A stretch of 64,000 nucleotides of DNA from Roseomonas sp. KE0001 (lineage in GTDB: Bacteria; Pseudomonadota; Alphaproteobacteria; Acetobacterales; Acetobacteraceae): assembly GCF_016107285.1 (NCBI RefSeq), contig NZ_RCVQ01000004.1, positions 1 through 64,000 of the forward strand, read 5' to 3'. The translations under genes and the position numbers were made by a program. The stretch's first letter is position 1. Every line of letters starts with the position of its first letter. Below are positions 33,655 through 42,940 of the stretch, in pieces. The notes beneath the pieces are model-generated. The model worked only from the letters and a program-made list of their open reading frames with translations. It searched no databases and was not told the DNA's origin.

Positions 33655-34335
33655 ATGATGGATCTCTCGATGCAGCCCGGAACCTTCCTCTTCGAGGCCT
33701 GGCAGGCGCGCTGGTCGCTGCTGAACGGGCTCGGCGTGACGATGCTGAGCTCGCTCTGGAGCATCGTCATCGCCACCGTCTGCGGCACGCTGATGGGCGT
33801 GGCGCTGGCCTATGGCTGGTGGTGGCTGCGGCTGCCGGCGCGGCTCTATGTCGATGTCATGCGCGGCATTCCGGTGCTGGTGCTGATCCTCTTCACCTAT
33901 TACGGGCTGGCGCTGTTCGGCATCGATGTCTCGGCCTTCTGGGCCGGCATCATCGCGCTTTCGGCCTTCGCCACCGCGCATGTGGCCGAGAACCTGCGCG
34001 GCGCCGTGCAGTCCGTGCCGGCCGGGCAGATGGAGGCGGCCAAGGCGATCGGCCTGACCTTCCCGAAGCGGCTCTGGTACGTCATCCTGCCGCAGGCCTT
34101 CCGGCGCATGCTGCCGCCCTGGGTGAACACCGGCCTCGAGATCGTCAAGGGCACGACGCTGCTCTCCGTGATCGGCGTGGTCGAGCTGCTGCTGGCCTCG
34201 CAGCAGATCATGGCGCGCAACTACATGATCATCGACTTCTACCTCCTGGCCACGGTGATGTACCTCATCATCAACTTCGCCCTCGCGCAGCTTGGCGGGC
34301 TGCTGGAGCGGCGCTTCTCCTACCTGCGGTATTGA
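33655..34335 (+). CDS. amino-acid ABC transporter permease 2
   Basis: This 226-residue permease shows YVDVMRGIPVLVLILFTYYGL and the EAA loop MEAAKAIGLTFPKRLWYVILPQAFRRMLP. The ATG at 33655 has a GAGGGGG directly upstream and lies 12 bases after permease 1, so the two are co-translated. The in-frame ATG at 33658 is equally possible. Confidence 0.92.
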   Translation: MMDLSMQPGTFLFEAWQARWSLLNGLGVTMLSSLWSIVIATVCGTLMGVALAYGWWWLRLPARLYVDVMRGIPVLVLILFTYYGLALFGIDVSAFWAGIIALSAFATAHVAENLRGAVQSVPAGQMEAAKAIGLTFPKRLWYVILPQAFRRMLPPWVNTGLEIVKGTTLLSVIGVVELLLASQQIMARNYMIIDFYLLATVMYLIINFALAQLGGLLERRFSYLRY

Positions 34336-34384
34336 AGCCATGCCTGCGCCACGGATGGATGCCGGCGAGATCGGAGCCCAAGGG

Positions 34385-35176
34385 ATGACGGATACGCCGC
34401 TGCTGCGCGCGCGAGGCGTGCGCAAGAGCTTCGGCCAGGTCGAGGTGCTGAAGGGGATCGACCTGACGGTGCGGCAGGGACAGGTGGTCGCGCTGATCGG
34501 CGCCTCGGGTTCCGGCAAGACCACCTTCCTGCGCTGCGTCAACCTCCTGGAGGAGCACGACGGCGGCGAGATCCTGCTCGATGGCGAGCCGGTCGGCTAT
34601 CGCGGCGAGGGGGCCGCGCGGCGGCGGCTGAGCGAGGCTAGGGTTTCGGCGCAGCGTGCGCGCATCGGCATGGTCTTCCAGCAGTTCAACCTCTTCCCGC
34701 ACCTGACGGCGGAGGAGAACGTGATGCTCGGCCTGACCAAGGTGCTGGGCAAGGACCGCGCCGAGGCGCGCGAGACCGCCGGGCACTGGCTGAACCGCGT
34801 CGGGCTGGCCGAGCGGCGCGGGCACTACCCATACCAGCTCTCCGGCGGGCAGCAGCAGCGCGTCGCCATCGCCCGCGCTGTGGCGATGCAGCCGCGCCTG
34901 CTGCTCTTCGACGAGGTGACCAGCGCGCTCGATCCCGAGCTGGTGGCCGAGGTGCTGGGGGTGATGCAATCGCTGGCCGAGAGCGGCATGACCATGCTGC
35001 TGGTCAGCCACGAGATGCTCTTCGTGCGCGATGTGGCGAACCACGTCGTCTTCATGGACCAGGGCAAGGTGGCCCAGGCAGGGCCGCCGCGCGAGGTCTT
35101 CGGCCGGCCGGAGAGCGAGCGGCTGAAGAACTTCCTCGGGCGGATGCACGGCATCTTCGGCCATTTCGAGGAGTGA
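34385..35176 (+). CDS. amino-acid ABC transporter ATPase (GlnQ/HisP type)
   Basis: This 263-residue ATPase shows GASGSGKTTFLRC, the signature LSGGQQQRVAIARA, Walker B LLLFDEVTSALDPE and the switch His in VSHEMLFVRDVA. FQQFNLFPHLTAEEN is typical of the polar amino-acid group. I chose the ATG at 34385 (MTDTPLLRARG) because GGAG lies 8 bases upstream and it matches the family start. An ATG at 34340 would add 15 unlike residues. Confidence 0.9.
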   Translation: MTDTPLLRARGVRKSFGQVEVLKGIDLTVRQGQVVALIGASGSGKTTFLRCVNLLEEHDGGEILLDGEPVGYRGEGAARRRLSEARVSAQRARIGMVFQQFNLFPHLTAEENVMLGLTKVLGKDRAEARETAGHWLNRVGLAERRGHYPYQLSGGQQQRVAIARAVAMQPRLLLFDEVTSALDPELVAEVLGVMQSLAESGMTMLLVSHEMLFVRDVANHVVFMDQGKVAQAGPPREVFGRPESERLKNFLGRMHGIFGHFEE

Positions 35177-35194
35177 GCGCGCGGCAGGCCCGCC

Positions 35195-35587
35195 TCAGCC
35201 GGCGCCCTCGCCCAGATAGGCGGTGGCGTCGATCTCCACCAGCGCGTCCGGCGAGCCCAGCCCCTGCACGATGCAGGAGACGCGGTGCGGCGGGTCCTCC
35301 GCGAAGTTCGCGGAATAGACCTCGTTCATCGGCTCCCACCAGGCGCGGTCGGTGACATAGACCGTGCACTTCACGACATCGGCCAGCGTGCCGCCGGCCT
35401 CCTCGATCAGGGCGCGGATATTGTCGATCGCCTGCTGCGTCTGCGCCCGGGCGTCGCCCAGGGCGTAGCGCCCCTGCCGGTCGTTGCCCATGCAGCAGAC
35501 GAACAGGAAGCCGCCGGCCAGGGTGGCCTGGGCGAAGGGCAGGCGGCTGCGGCCGACGCGGTCGGAGGCGAGGATCTTCTTCGGCAT
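35195..35587 (-). CDS. RidA family protein (enamine/imine deaminase-like)
   Basis: This 130-residue RidA/YjgF protein forms trimers that hydrolyse reactive enamines made by PLP enzymes. Visible are AQATLAGGFLFVCCMGND, AQTQQAIDNIRALIEEAGGTLADVVKCTVYVTD, and the C-terminal RVSCIVQGL...LVEIDATA, with the conserved Arg. It lies tail-to-tail with the amino-acid ATPase. With the PLP enzyme at 30764, this suggests catabolism of an amino acid through an enamine; that is inference. Spacing to the downstream family-5 receptor (55 bases, same strand) allows co-transcription. Confidence 0.9.
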   Translation of the reverse strand: MPKKILASDRVGRSRLPFAQATLAGGFLFVCCMGNDRQGRYALGDARAQTQQAIDNIRALIEEAGGTLADVVKCTVYVTDRAWWEPMNEVYSANFAEDPPHRVSCIVQGLGSPDALVEIDATAYLGEGAG

Positions 35588-35642
35588 GCTTGGCCTTCTC
35601 CCGAGGGTGGCGCGGCCCCGCCGGGGGCCACGCCCGGCGGCG

Positions 35643-37295
35643 CTACTTCGCCGCGCCGACGCCCATCACGGTGGTGTACTCATCGGCCCGGGCCTCGTAG
35701 GTCAGACCGCCGCGCAGGGCCCAGATGTTCTTCTGCATGTGCAGCATGACCAGCCCGACATCCCCCATGCCGACCCGCATCGCCTGCTGGAAGATCTGCT
35801 CGCGCTTCGCGTCGTCGGCGGTGCGCAGCCCTTCCTCCACCAGCGCGTCGAGCTGCTTGTTGCTGTAGCCGCTGAAGTTGGTGGTGCCGAAGCCCTTCTC
35901 GGGAATCCGCGTGGTCAGCACGCCGCGCAGCGCCGTCGAGGGCTCGCCCGAGGTGGCCCAGCCGATCAGCATGGCCGACATGTCGTTCCGCGCCTGGCGC
36001 TGCGCCAGGACGGAGAAGGGCACGGCATCGACCGTCGTGCGGACGCCGATCCGCTGCCACATCTGGCCGATCGCCTGGATGATCTGCGCGTCGTTCACGT
36101 AGCGGTTGTTGGGGCCGAGCAGCGAGATGTTGAAGCCGTCCGGATAGCCCGCCTCGGTCAGCAACGCCTTGGCGCGGTTCGGGTCGTAGGCCGGTGGCGG
36201 CAGGTCCGGCACGTAGCCGTTGGCGCCGGGCGGCATCATCTGCCCGGTCGGCAGCGCGGCGCCCTGCATCACGCGGTCGACGATGCCCTGGCGGTTGATC
36301 GCCATGGTTAGGGCCTGGCGCACGCGCAGGTCGCGCAGCGGGTTGGTGGCGAGCTTCCTGCCGCCGGAATCGGTGATGTAGGGCGAGCTGTCATGCGCCA
36401 CATCGAGCTTCAGGTAAATGGCGCGCAGCGACGGCGTCTCGGAGAAGGAGATGCCCTGGGTCGAGCGCAGGCGCGGAATGTCGGCCGGCGGCACCACGTC
36501 GATCATCTGCACGTCGCCCGAGAGCAGCGCCGCGACGCGCACGCCGTCGTTCGAGATGAAGCGGTAGGTCGCCTGCTTCCAGTCCGGCTTCTCGTCCCAG
36601 TAGTCCTCGTTCCGTGTCATCACCACCCGGTCGTCCGGCGTGAAGGAGGAGAGGCGGTAGGCGCCGGTGCCGATGAGGGCCTTGCCGTTGTTGAAGTCGG
36701 CCGTCGCGACATTCTCGCCGACCTTGTGCGAGATGATGAAGATGTTGTTCATGTCGTAGGGCATCAGCGGATAGACGCCGCTGGTCTTGAACCGGATGGT
36801 GTGCGGATCGGGCACCTCGGTGCCGATGACGGCGCGGGTGTAGATGCTGAAGGAGCCCGGGCTGTTCACCACGTTCGGCACGCGCTTCAGCGTCGTGATC
36901 ACGTCCTCCGCCGTGAACTCGCTGCCGTCGCTGAACTTCACGCCCTTGCGGAGCTTGAACTCCCAGGTGGTGTCATCGACCATCCGCCAGGATTCCGCGA
37001 GGCCGGGCTTCAGCTGCGCCTGCGCGGTCCGGCTGACCAGCTTGTCGAAGAAGTGCTCGGCCATCATGTTGTTGGGCGAGAGCGTGTGGTAGTGCGGGTC
37101 GAGCGAGGTCGGCGGCGCGGCGACGGCCAGGCTCAGGCTCTGCGCCGAGACGGCGGGCGGAAGGGCGGCGGGCAGCAGGCCGCCGATCGCCGCGGCGACC
37201 GGGGCGGCGAACCGGGCGCGACGGCGCGCATGGGGGGCGGTGGGTTTCAAGTCGGTGCCTCCGAGACGGGATGATGAAGCCGGCAGTCCCTGCAT
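35643..37295 (-). CDS. ABC transporter family-5 (dipeptide/nickel-type) substrate-binding protein
   Basis: This 550-residue periplasmic receptor has a leader rich in Arg then Ala (RRRARFAAPVAAAIGGLLPAAL, cut near VSAQ), and SBP_bac_5 motifs such as PTSLDPHYHTLSPNNMMAEHFFDKL, WEFKLRKGVKFSDGSEFTAEDV and LRDLRVRQALTMAINRQGI. Family 5 binds peptides, nickel, glutathione or opines. No permease or ATPase partners are present. The ATG at 37295 has AAGG 6 bases upstream; an in-frame TTG about 14 codons later would give a shorter leader. Confidence 0.85.
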   Translation of the reverse strand: MQGLPASSSRLGGTDLKPTAPHARRRARFAAPVAAAIGGLLPAALPPAVSAQSLSLAVAAPPTSLDPHYHTLSPNNMMAEHFFDKLVSRTAQAQLKPGLAESWRMVDDTTWEFKLRKGVKFSDGSEFTAEDVITTLKRVPNVVNSPGSFSIYTRAVIGTEVPDPHTIRFKTSGVYPLMPYDMNNIFIISHKVGENVATADFNNGKALIGTGAYRLSSFTPDDRVVMTRNEDYWDEKPDWKQATYRFISNDGVRVAALLSGDVQMIDVVPPADIPRLRSTQGISFSETPSLRAIYLKLDVAHDSSPYITDSGGRKLATNPLRDLRVRQALTMAINRQGIVDRVMQGAALPTGQMMPPGANGYVPDLPPPAYDPNRAKALLTEAGYPDGFNISLLGPNNRYVNDAQIIQAIGQMWQRIGVRTTVDAVPFSVLAQRQARNDMSAMLIGWATSGEPSTALRGVLTTRIPEKGFGTTNFSGYSNKQLDALVEEGLRTADDAKREQIFQQAMRVGMGDVGLVMLHMQKNIWALRGGLTYEARADEYTTVMGVGAAK

Positions 37296-37373
37296 GGCTG
37301 CCTTGTGCCGGCAGCGCATCCCGCGATCCATGCCTGCCCGCGGGGCGCCGGTCAACGGCCGTGAGCGGAAGGC

Positions 37374-37404
37374 TTGCCTGGCGGCCGGCATTCGGCGCTA
37401 GAAT
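37374..37404 (+). promoter_or_regulatory. candidate promoter immediately before the deaminase gene
   Basis: TTGCCT (37374-37379) and CTAGAA/TAGAAT (37398-37404) are 18-19 bases apart. Transcription would start at or within a base or two of the ATG at 37411, which would make the mRNA leaderless. Confidence 0.4.
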
Positions 37405-37410
37405 TGGAAC

Positions 37411-38007
37411 ATGACCGATATCAATACCTTCGAGGGACGGCCCGAGAAGCAGGCGAAGTGGGACACGCGCTACATCGGCCTCGCGCACCACATCGCCCAG
37501 TGGTCGAAGGATCCGCGCGCCAAGGTGGGCGCGGTGCTGGTCAACCAGGGGCAGGCGCGCATCGTCGCCACCGGCTTCAACGGCTTCCCCTCCAATGTCG
37601 AGGACAGCGCCGCGCGGCTGGAGCACAAGGCGACCAAGCTGCGGATGATCCTGCACGCCGAGCAGAACGCGCTGCTGAATGCCGGGCACGGCGCGCGCGG
37701 CTGCGATGCCTATGTGGTGGGCAAGCCGGTCTGCAACGTCTGCGCCACCCTGCTGATCCAGTCCGGCGTGCGGCGGGTGATCGCCGCGGCGCCGCGACGC
37801 GGCACGGCGAGCCATTGGGACGAGGTGGGGCTGCTGGCCATCGAGATGATGCGGGAGGCCGGGGTGGCGTTCAGCCCGATCTCCGGCGAGCAGCTCGACG
37901 CGCTGGGGCTGAACCGGGACGAGGCCCGGCGGGCCGAGGACCCCTTCGCCGCGCACCAGGCCGCGTTCGATTTCGGGCATGGGGAGGGTGGCCGGGCGCC
38001 GGATTAG
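37411..38007 (+). CDS. dCMP deaminase-like zinc deaminase
   Basis: This 198-residue cytidine/deoxycytidylate deaminase-fold protein has zinc ligands in HAEQNALL (His82, Glu84) and PVCNVC (Cys108, Cys111). The N-terminal IGLAHHIAQWSKDPRAKVGAVLVN is the usual helix-strand opening of dCMP deaminases and ComEB-like proteins. The C-terminal 50 residues are extra. The likely role is dCMP to dUMP for thymidylate supply, but the nucleotide substrate is not proven by the sequence. A promoter candidate lies directly before the ATG. Confidence 0.85.
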   Translation: MTDINTFEGRPEKQAKWDTRYIGLAHHIAQWSKDPRAKVGAVLVNQGQARIVATGFNGFPSNVEDSAARLEHKATKLRMILHAEQNALLNAGHGARGCDAYVVGKPVCNVCATLLIQSGVRRVIAAAPRRGTASHWDEVGLLAIEMMREAGVAFSPISGEQLDALGLNRDEARRAEDPFAAHQAAFDFGHGEGGRAPD

Positions 38008-38168
38008 CGTCCGGCCCGAACCTCGCGGGCGGAACGCCCGTGCCGCCGCGCGGAAATCCGCCGGCCGAGGCAACGCTTGGCCCACCTTCGCGCGTTGTCG
38101 GCCAGCGGGGGCTGGGCCGGCGGCCCCCGGCCGTGTGAGGCCGGCCATCCAGGGAGGTTCCGCCACTC

Positions 38169-39428
38169 GTGTCCCCGACCCGCCATCTCTCGATCGTCTA
38201 TTTCTTCACGGGCAACATCCAGGGCGGCCTCGGCCCCTTCCTCGCCACCTGGCTGGCGCAGACCAAGGCCTGGACGCCGGAGCGGATCGGCTGGATCAAC
38301 ACCCTGGTCGGGCTGGCCGCCCTGCTGCTGAACGGCCCGGCCGGGGCGCTGGTGGACCGGCTGAAGCTGCCGCGCCTGCTGCTCGGCCTGGCCTGCGCGG
38401 CCATCTTCGGCGGCACGGCGCTGCTGTTCCTGGCCGATGGCGTGCCGGGGGTGGTCGCCGCGCACGGCACGGCGACGCTGGGCGGCATCCTGGTGCTGCC
38501 GGCGGCGACGGCGCTGACCCTCGGCATCGTCGGCCGGAAGGCCTTCCCGCGGCAGCACGGCCGCAACGAGGCCTTCAACCATGCCGGAATCCTGGCCTCG
38601 GCGCTGATGATCGCCGGCGGCTCCGTGCTGATCGGGCCGGATGCGGCCCTGTTCGTCATGGCCGGCATGGCGGTGGGCGCCATCCTGGCCACCGTGACCA
38701 CCCCGGGCGACGCCTGGGATGCGGGGCGCGCCCAGGGGGAAGATGAGGGCGAGGAGGATGGCAAGGCGGGTGGGGCGGGGCGGGGCGGCTCCGGCGGGGG
38801 CGCCGGCCGGGAGGAGGTCAGCCCGCTGCGGGCCGTGCTGACCGACCGGCGCCTGCTGATGCTGGCACTGGTGCTGGCGCTGTTCTCGCTGGGCAATGGC
38901 GTCATGCTGTCGCTGATCGGCCAGCGCGTGGCGGCGGAGGGCGGCAGCGCCACCGCCTGGACCGCCGGCTATGTGGTGGCGGCGCAGCTGACCATGATCC
39001 CGGTCGCGCTCTGGGGCGGGCGGCTGGCCGAGCGCGGCGGCGGCAAGCCGCTGCTGGTCGTGGCCTGCGCGGCGTTGCTCGCCCGCGCCCTGCTCTCCGC
39101 CTGGATCGCCGATCCGTTCTGGCTGGTCCCGGTCCAGGTGCTGGATGGGCTCGGTTCCGGCCTGATCGGCGTCGCGGTGCCCGTGGTGGTGGCCAATGCC
39201 AGCGCGGGAACGGGGCGGACGCAGACGGCGCTGGGCACGGTCTATGCGATGCAGGGCGTGGGCGGGCAGCTCTCCCATGCCTTCGGCGGCACCCTGGCCG
39301 GCTGGTTCGGCTGGAGCGGCGCCTTCCTGGCCCTGGCGGCGCCGGTGGGCGCGGCGCTGGCGCTGGCGCTGCTGCTGCCGGCCGGAGCGGCAGTGGAGAC
39401 GGAGGCGGAGGCGGAGGCGGAGGCCTGA
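38169..39428 (+). CDS. MFS transporter
   Basis: This 419-residue inner-membrane protein has about 11-12 hydrophobic segments. Its central cytoplasmic loop (about 190-220) is very acidic then Gly-rich (EDEGEEDGKAGGAGRGG). The GTG at 38169 starts the frame with a GGGAGG about 15 bases upstream; no ATG is available before the first helix. The C terminus ends in an AEAEAEA run coded by a 6-base repeat. The substrate is unknown. No neighbour gives a clue: it lies between a deaminase and RF3. Confidence 0.8.
   Translation: MSPTRHLSIVYFFTGNIQGGLGPFLATWLAQTKAWTPERIGWINTLVGLAALLLNGPAGALVDRLKLPRLLLGLACAAIFGGTALLFLADGVPGVVAAHGTATLGGILVLPAATALTLGIVGRKAFPRQHGRNEAFNHAGILASALMIAGGSVLIGPDAALFVMAGMAVGAILATVTTPGDAWDAGRAQGEDEGEEDGKAGGAGRGGSGGGAGREEVSPLRAVLTDRRLLMLALVLALFSLGNGVMLSLIGQRVAAEGGSATAWTAGYVVAAQLTMIPVALWGGRLAERGGGKPLLVVACAALLARALLSAWIADPFWLVPVQVLDGLGSGLIGVAVPVVVANASAGTGRTQTALGTVYAMQGVGGQLSHAFGGTLAGWFGWSGAFLALAAPVGAALALALLLPAGAAVETEAEAEAEA
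39401..39424 (+). repeat. GGAGGC hexamer repeat at the MFS C terminus
   Basis: Four perfect tandem copies of GGAGGC end four bases before the last base of the stop codon and encode alternating Glu-Ala. It is a likely slippage site that changes tail length in frame. Confidence 0.85.
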
Positions 39429-39511
39429 ACGGCGCGCCCCTCCCGGTGCCGCCCCTGCCGCGCTATACCCGGGCCGCGCAGGAGATCCCCCCGGCCGGAG
39501 TTGTCGCGATC

Positions 39512-41188
39512 GTGCAGAACCTTGAGACGCCCCCTGGAACCCCGGCCGAGGCCCCGGCGGCCGGCCACAACCAGCCGCCCGCCAGCGAGACCGCGGCCGA
39601 GGCGCATCGCCGGCGCACCTTCGCCATCATCGCCCACCCGGACGCCGGCAAGACGACGCTGACGGAGCAGTTGCTGCTGCTGGGCGGCGCCATCCAGATC
39701 GCCGGCGCCGTGCGCGCCAAGGGCGAGCGGCGGCGGACGCGCTCGGACTGGATGAAGATCGAGCAGGATCGCGGCATCTCGGTCGCGACCAGCGTCATGA
39801 CCTTCGAGTACGGCGGGCAGATCTTCAACCTGCTCGACACGCCGGGCCATGAGGACTTCTCCGAGGACACCTACCGCACCCTCTCGGCCGTCGATGCCGC
39901 GGTGATGGTGATCGACGCCGCCAAGGGCATCGAGGCGCAGACCCGCAAGCTGTTCGAGGTCTGCCGCCTGCGCGATATCCCGATCGTCACCTTCATCAAC
40001 AAGATGGACCGCGAGGCGCGCGAGCCGCTGGAACTGCTGGACGAGATCGAGAAGACGCTCGCGCTCGACGTGACGCCGGCCACCTGGCCGATCGGCTCCG
40101 GCCAGCAGTTCGCCGGGGTCTACGACCGGCACGACAACAGCCTGCGGCTGATCGCCGAGGGCGGCGAGCGGGAGGAGAAGCTGGAGGGCCCCGAGGATGC
40201 GCGGATCGACGGGCTGCTGCGCCACGGCCAGGGCGACGTGCTGCGCGAGGGGATGGAGCTGGCCTCGGTCTATCCCGAATTCGATCTGGCGAGCTTCCGC
40301 GAGGGGCATCTGACACCGGTCTATTTCGGCTCGGCGCTGCGTGGCTTCGGGGTGCGGCACCTGCTGGACGGGCTGGCGCAGTTCGCCCCGCCCCCCTCCG
40401 CGCGGCGGGCCGATGCGCGGGTGGTGGAGCCGGAGGAGGAGAAGCTCACCGGCTTCGTCTTCAAGATCCAGGCCAACACCGACCTCAACCACCGCGACCG
40501 CGTGGCCTTCCTGCGCATCTGCTCCGGCCGGCTGCGGAAGGGCGCGCGGCTGCGGCAGGTGCGCACCGGCAAGAGCATACCGGTCAACGCGCCGCTGTTC
40601 TTCTTCGCCAAGGAGCGGCAGGTGGCCGAGGAGGCCTGGCCGGGCGATGTCGTGGGCATCGCCAACCACGGCACGCTCCGCATCGGCGACACGCTGACCG
40701 ATGGCGAGGCGCTGAACTTCCGCGGCGTGCCGAGCTTCGCGCCCGAGATCCTGCGCCGGGTGCGGCTCGACGACCCGATGCTGGCCAAGAAGCTGCGCAA
40801 GGCGCTGGACCAGCTGGCCGATGAGGGCGTGGTGCAGGTGTTCCGCCCGCTCGACGGCAGCCCGCCCGTGGTCGGCGTGGTCGGCCAGCTGCAGCTCGAC
40901 GTGCTGGCCAGCCGCATGACCGCCGAATACGGCGTGACCATCACCTTCGAGCCCACCTCCTGGTCCACCATGCGCTGGGTGGCACCGAAGGCGGAGGAGG
41001 AGCGCGCGGCGCTGGAGCGCTTCCTGCGCGGCGCGCCGAGCCAGATGGCCGAGGACCATGACGGCGAGCCGGTGGCCTTCTTCACCTCCGACTGGGGCCG
41101 CCGCCGGGCCGAGGAGGAATGGCCCGGGCTGCGCTTCCTGTCGCTCCGCGAGCAGCACGGGGTGGCGGAGGGCGAGGCGGCCAGCTAA
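39512..41188 (+). CDS. prfC: peptide chain release factor 3 (RF3)
   Basis: This 558-residue translational GTPase recycles RF1/RF2 from ribosomes after termination. It has G1 AHPDAGKTTLTEQLL, the switch II DTPGHEDFSEDTYR, and INKMDREAREPLELLDEIE, which is typical of RF3 rather than EF-G. The RF3 C-terminal domain (VGVVGQLQLDVLASRM) is complete. The GTG at 39512 has CCGGAG upstream and gives a short variable N terminus; a GTG at 39446 is an alternative that adds 22 residues. Confidence 0.95.
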   Translation: MQNLETPPGTPAEAPAAGHNQPPASETAAEAHRRRTFAIIAHPDAGKTTLTEQLLLLGGAIQIAGAVRAKGERRRTRSDWMKIEQDRGISVATSVMTFEYGGQIFNLLDTPGHEDFSEDTYRTLSAVDAAVMVIDAAKGIEAQTRKLFEVCRLRDIPIVTFINKMDREAREPLELLDEIEKTLALDVTPATWPIGSGQQFAGVYDRHDNSLRLIAEGGEREEKLEGPEDARIDGLLRHGQGDVLREGMELASVYPEFDLASFREGHLTPVYFGSALRGFGVRHLLDGLAQFAPPPSARRADARVVEPEEEKLTGFVFKIQANTDLNHRDRVAFLRICSGRLRKGARLRQVRTGKSIPVNAPLFFFAKERQVAEEAWPGDVVGIANHGTLRIGDTLTDGEALNFRGVPSFAPEILRRVRLDDPMLAKKLRKALDQLADEGVVQVFRPLDGSPPVVGVVGQLQLDVLASRMTAEYGVTITFEPTSWSTMRWVAPKAEEERAALERFLRGAPSQMAEDHDGEPVAFFTSDWGRRRAEEEWPGLRFLSLREQHGVAEGEAAS

Positions 41189-41221
41189 CCCGGAGGCGGC
41201 CGGAGCCCGAGGGAGCGCAGC

Positions 41222-42859
41222 ATGGAAGCCGTCACCACCGTCCTGGTCCTGCTGCTCGCGGTGGTGACGAGCGGCTTCCTGGTGCGGCTCTCGCCCGTCC
41301 CCCTGCCGCTGCCGATCCTGCAGATCGGCCTGGGCGCGCTGCTGGCCGCCTGGCTCGGCCTCGGCATCACGCTCGATCCCGAGCTGTTCTTCCTGCTCTT
41401 CCTGCCGCCGCTGCTCTTCCTCGATGGCTGGCGCATCCCCAAGCGCGGCCTGTTCCGCGACGCCGCCGCCATCGTCGAGCTGGCGCTCGGCCTGGTGCTC
41501 TTCACCGTGCTCGGCATCGGCCTGTTCATCCACTGGATGATCCCGGCCATGCCGCTGGCCGTCGCCTTCGCCCTCGCCGCCGTGCTCTCGCCGACCGACC
41601 CGATCGCCGTCTCGGCGGTGGCGGCGCGGGTGCCGATCCCGCACCGGCTGATGCACATCCTGGAAGGCGAGTCGCTGCTGAACGACGCCTCCGGCCTGGT
41701 CTGCCTGCGCTTCGCCATCGCCGCCGCGATGACCGGCGCCTTCTCGCTCTCCGAGGCGGCGCTGACCTTCGCCCAGCTCGCCCTGGGTGGCATCGCCCTC
41801 GGCGTCGCCGTCACCTGGGGCGTGATGCGGGCGCAGCGCGCCCTGGTGCGGCGCATCGGCGAGGACCCCGGCGCGCAGGTGCTGATCAGCCTGCTGATTC
41901 CCTTCGGCGCCTATCTGGCGGCCGAGCATGTGCATGTCTCCGGCATCCTGGCCGCCGTCTCGGCCGGCATCACCATGAGCTACACGGAGAATTCCGGGCG
42001 CGCCCTGGCGGCGACCCGCATCCGCCGCACGGCGGTCTGGGATACCGTGCAGTTCGCCGCCAATGGCGTGATCTTCGTCCTGCTGGGCGAGCAGCTTCCC
42101 GCCATCCTGATGGGCGCGGCCGAGACGGTGCGGCAGACCGGGCACCACGACGCCTGGTGGCTGCCGGTCTATGTCCTGGCCATCGCCGTCGCACTCGGCC
42201 TGCTGCGGCTCGGCTGGGTCTGGGCCTCGCTGCAGTTCACCCTCTACCGCGCCCGCCGCGCCGGCCAGGCGCGGCCGCGCGTCGGCTGGCGCGTGCTGGT
42301 CGCCACCTCGCTGGCCGGCGTGCGCGGCGCCATCACGCTGGCCGGCGTGCTGACCCTGCCGCTGGCGCTGCCGGACGGCACGCCCTTTCCGGCGCGCGAC
42401 CTCGCCATCTTCCTCGCCATGGGGGTGATCCTGGTGTCGCTGGTGGGGGCCAGCCTGCTGCTGCCGCCGGTGCTGCAGGGCCTCTCGCTGCCGCCCGAGG
42501 ACGCGCACGACGCCGAGCTGGACCGCGCCCGGCGGTTCGCCACCGACGCCGCCATGCGCGCCATCGAGCGGGCGCAGCACCGGCTGGCCGAGGGAAGGGC
42601 GGAGGCCGATCTCTATGCCGAGGCGGCGGCGCGCAGCATGGAGCCCTATCGCCTCGGCGCGGTCGGGACGCAGGAGGACGAGGCGGCCGCCGCGCGGGGC
42701 CGGCGCATCCTGGCGATCGAGCGGGAGCTGCGCCTGGCCGGGCTGCGCGCCGAGCGCGACGAGCTTTACCGCCTGCGCCGCCAGCGCAGTATCAGCGACG
42801 AGACGCTGCAGGAGCTGGTGCACGAGATCGACCTCGGCGAGGCGAGCCTGGCGCGGTAG
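41222..42859 (+). CDS. CPA1-family Na+/H+ antiporter (NhaP-like)
   Basis: This 545-residue inner-membrane antiporter has about 12-13 hydrophobic segments and the CPA1 ion site: LSPTDPIAVSAV and EGESLLNDASGLV with its Asn-Asp pair. GVRGAITLAGVLTLPLALP is the conserved Arg segment. The last 140 residues are a charged cytoplasmic helical domain (ERAQHRLAEGRAEADLY), typical of regulatory tails. It follows prfC by 33 bases on the same strand and may be co-transcribed. Confidence 0.93.
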   Translation: MEAVTTVLVLLLAVVTSGFLVRLSPVPLPLPILQIGLGALLAAWLGLGITLDPELFFLLFLPPLLFLDGWRIPKRGLFRDAAAIVELALGLVLFTVLGIGLFIHWMIPAMPLAVAFALAAVLSPTDPIAVSAVAARVPIPHRLMHILEGESLLNDASGLVCLRFAIAAAMTGAFSLSEAALTFAQLALGGIALGVAVTWGVMRAQRALVRRIGEDPGAQVLISLLIPFGAYLAAEHVHVSGILAAVSAGITMSYTENSGRALAATRIRRTAVWDTVQFAANGVIFVLLGEQLPAILMGAAETVRQTGHHDAWWLPVYVLAIAVALGLLRLGWVWASLQFTLYRARRAGQARPRVGWRVLVATSLAGVRGAITLAGVLTLPLALPDGTPFPARDLAIFLAMGVILVSLVGASLLLPPVLQGLSLPPEDAHDAELDRARRFATDAAMRAIERAQHRLAEGRAEADLYAEAAARSMEPYRLGAVGTQEDEAAAARGRRILAIERELRLAGLRAERDELYRLRRQRSISDETLQELVHEIDLGEASLAR

Positions 42860-42940
42860 GCCACTCCCGGGAGCAGGGGTGCCTCCCGCGGGGCGCGCCT
42901 CCCATCCGCGCCGCCGCCGCCCCACATGCGGAGCCGCAGC

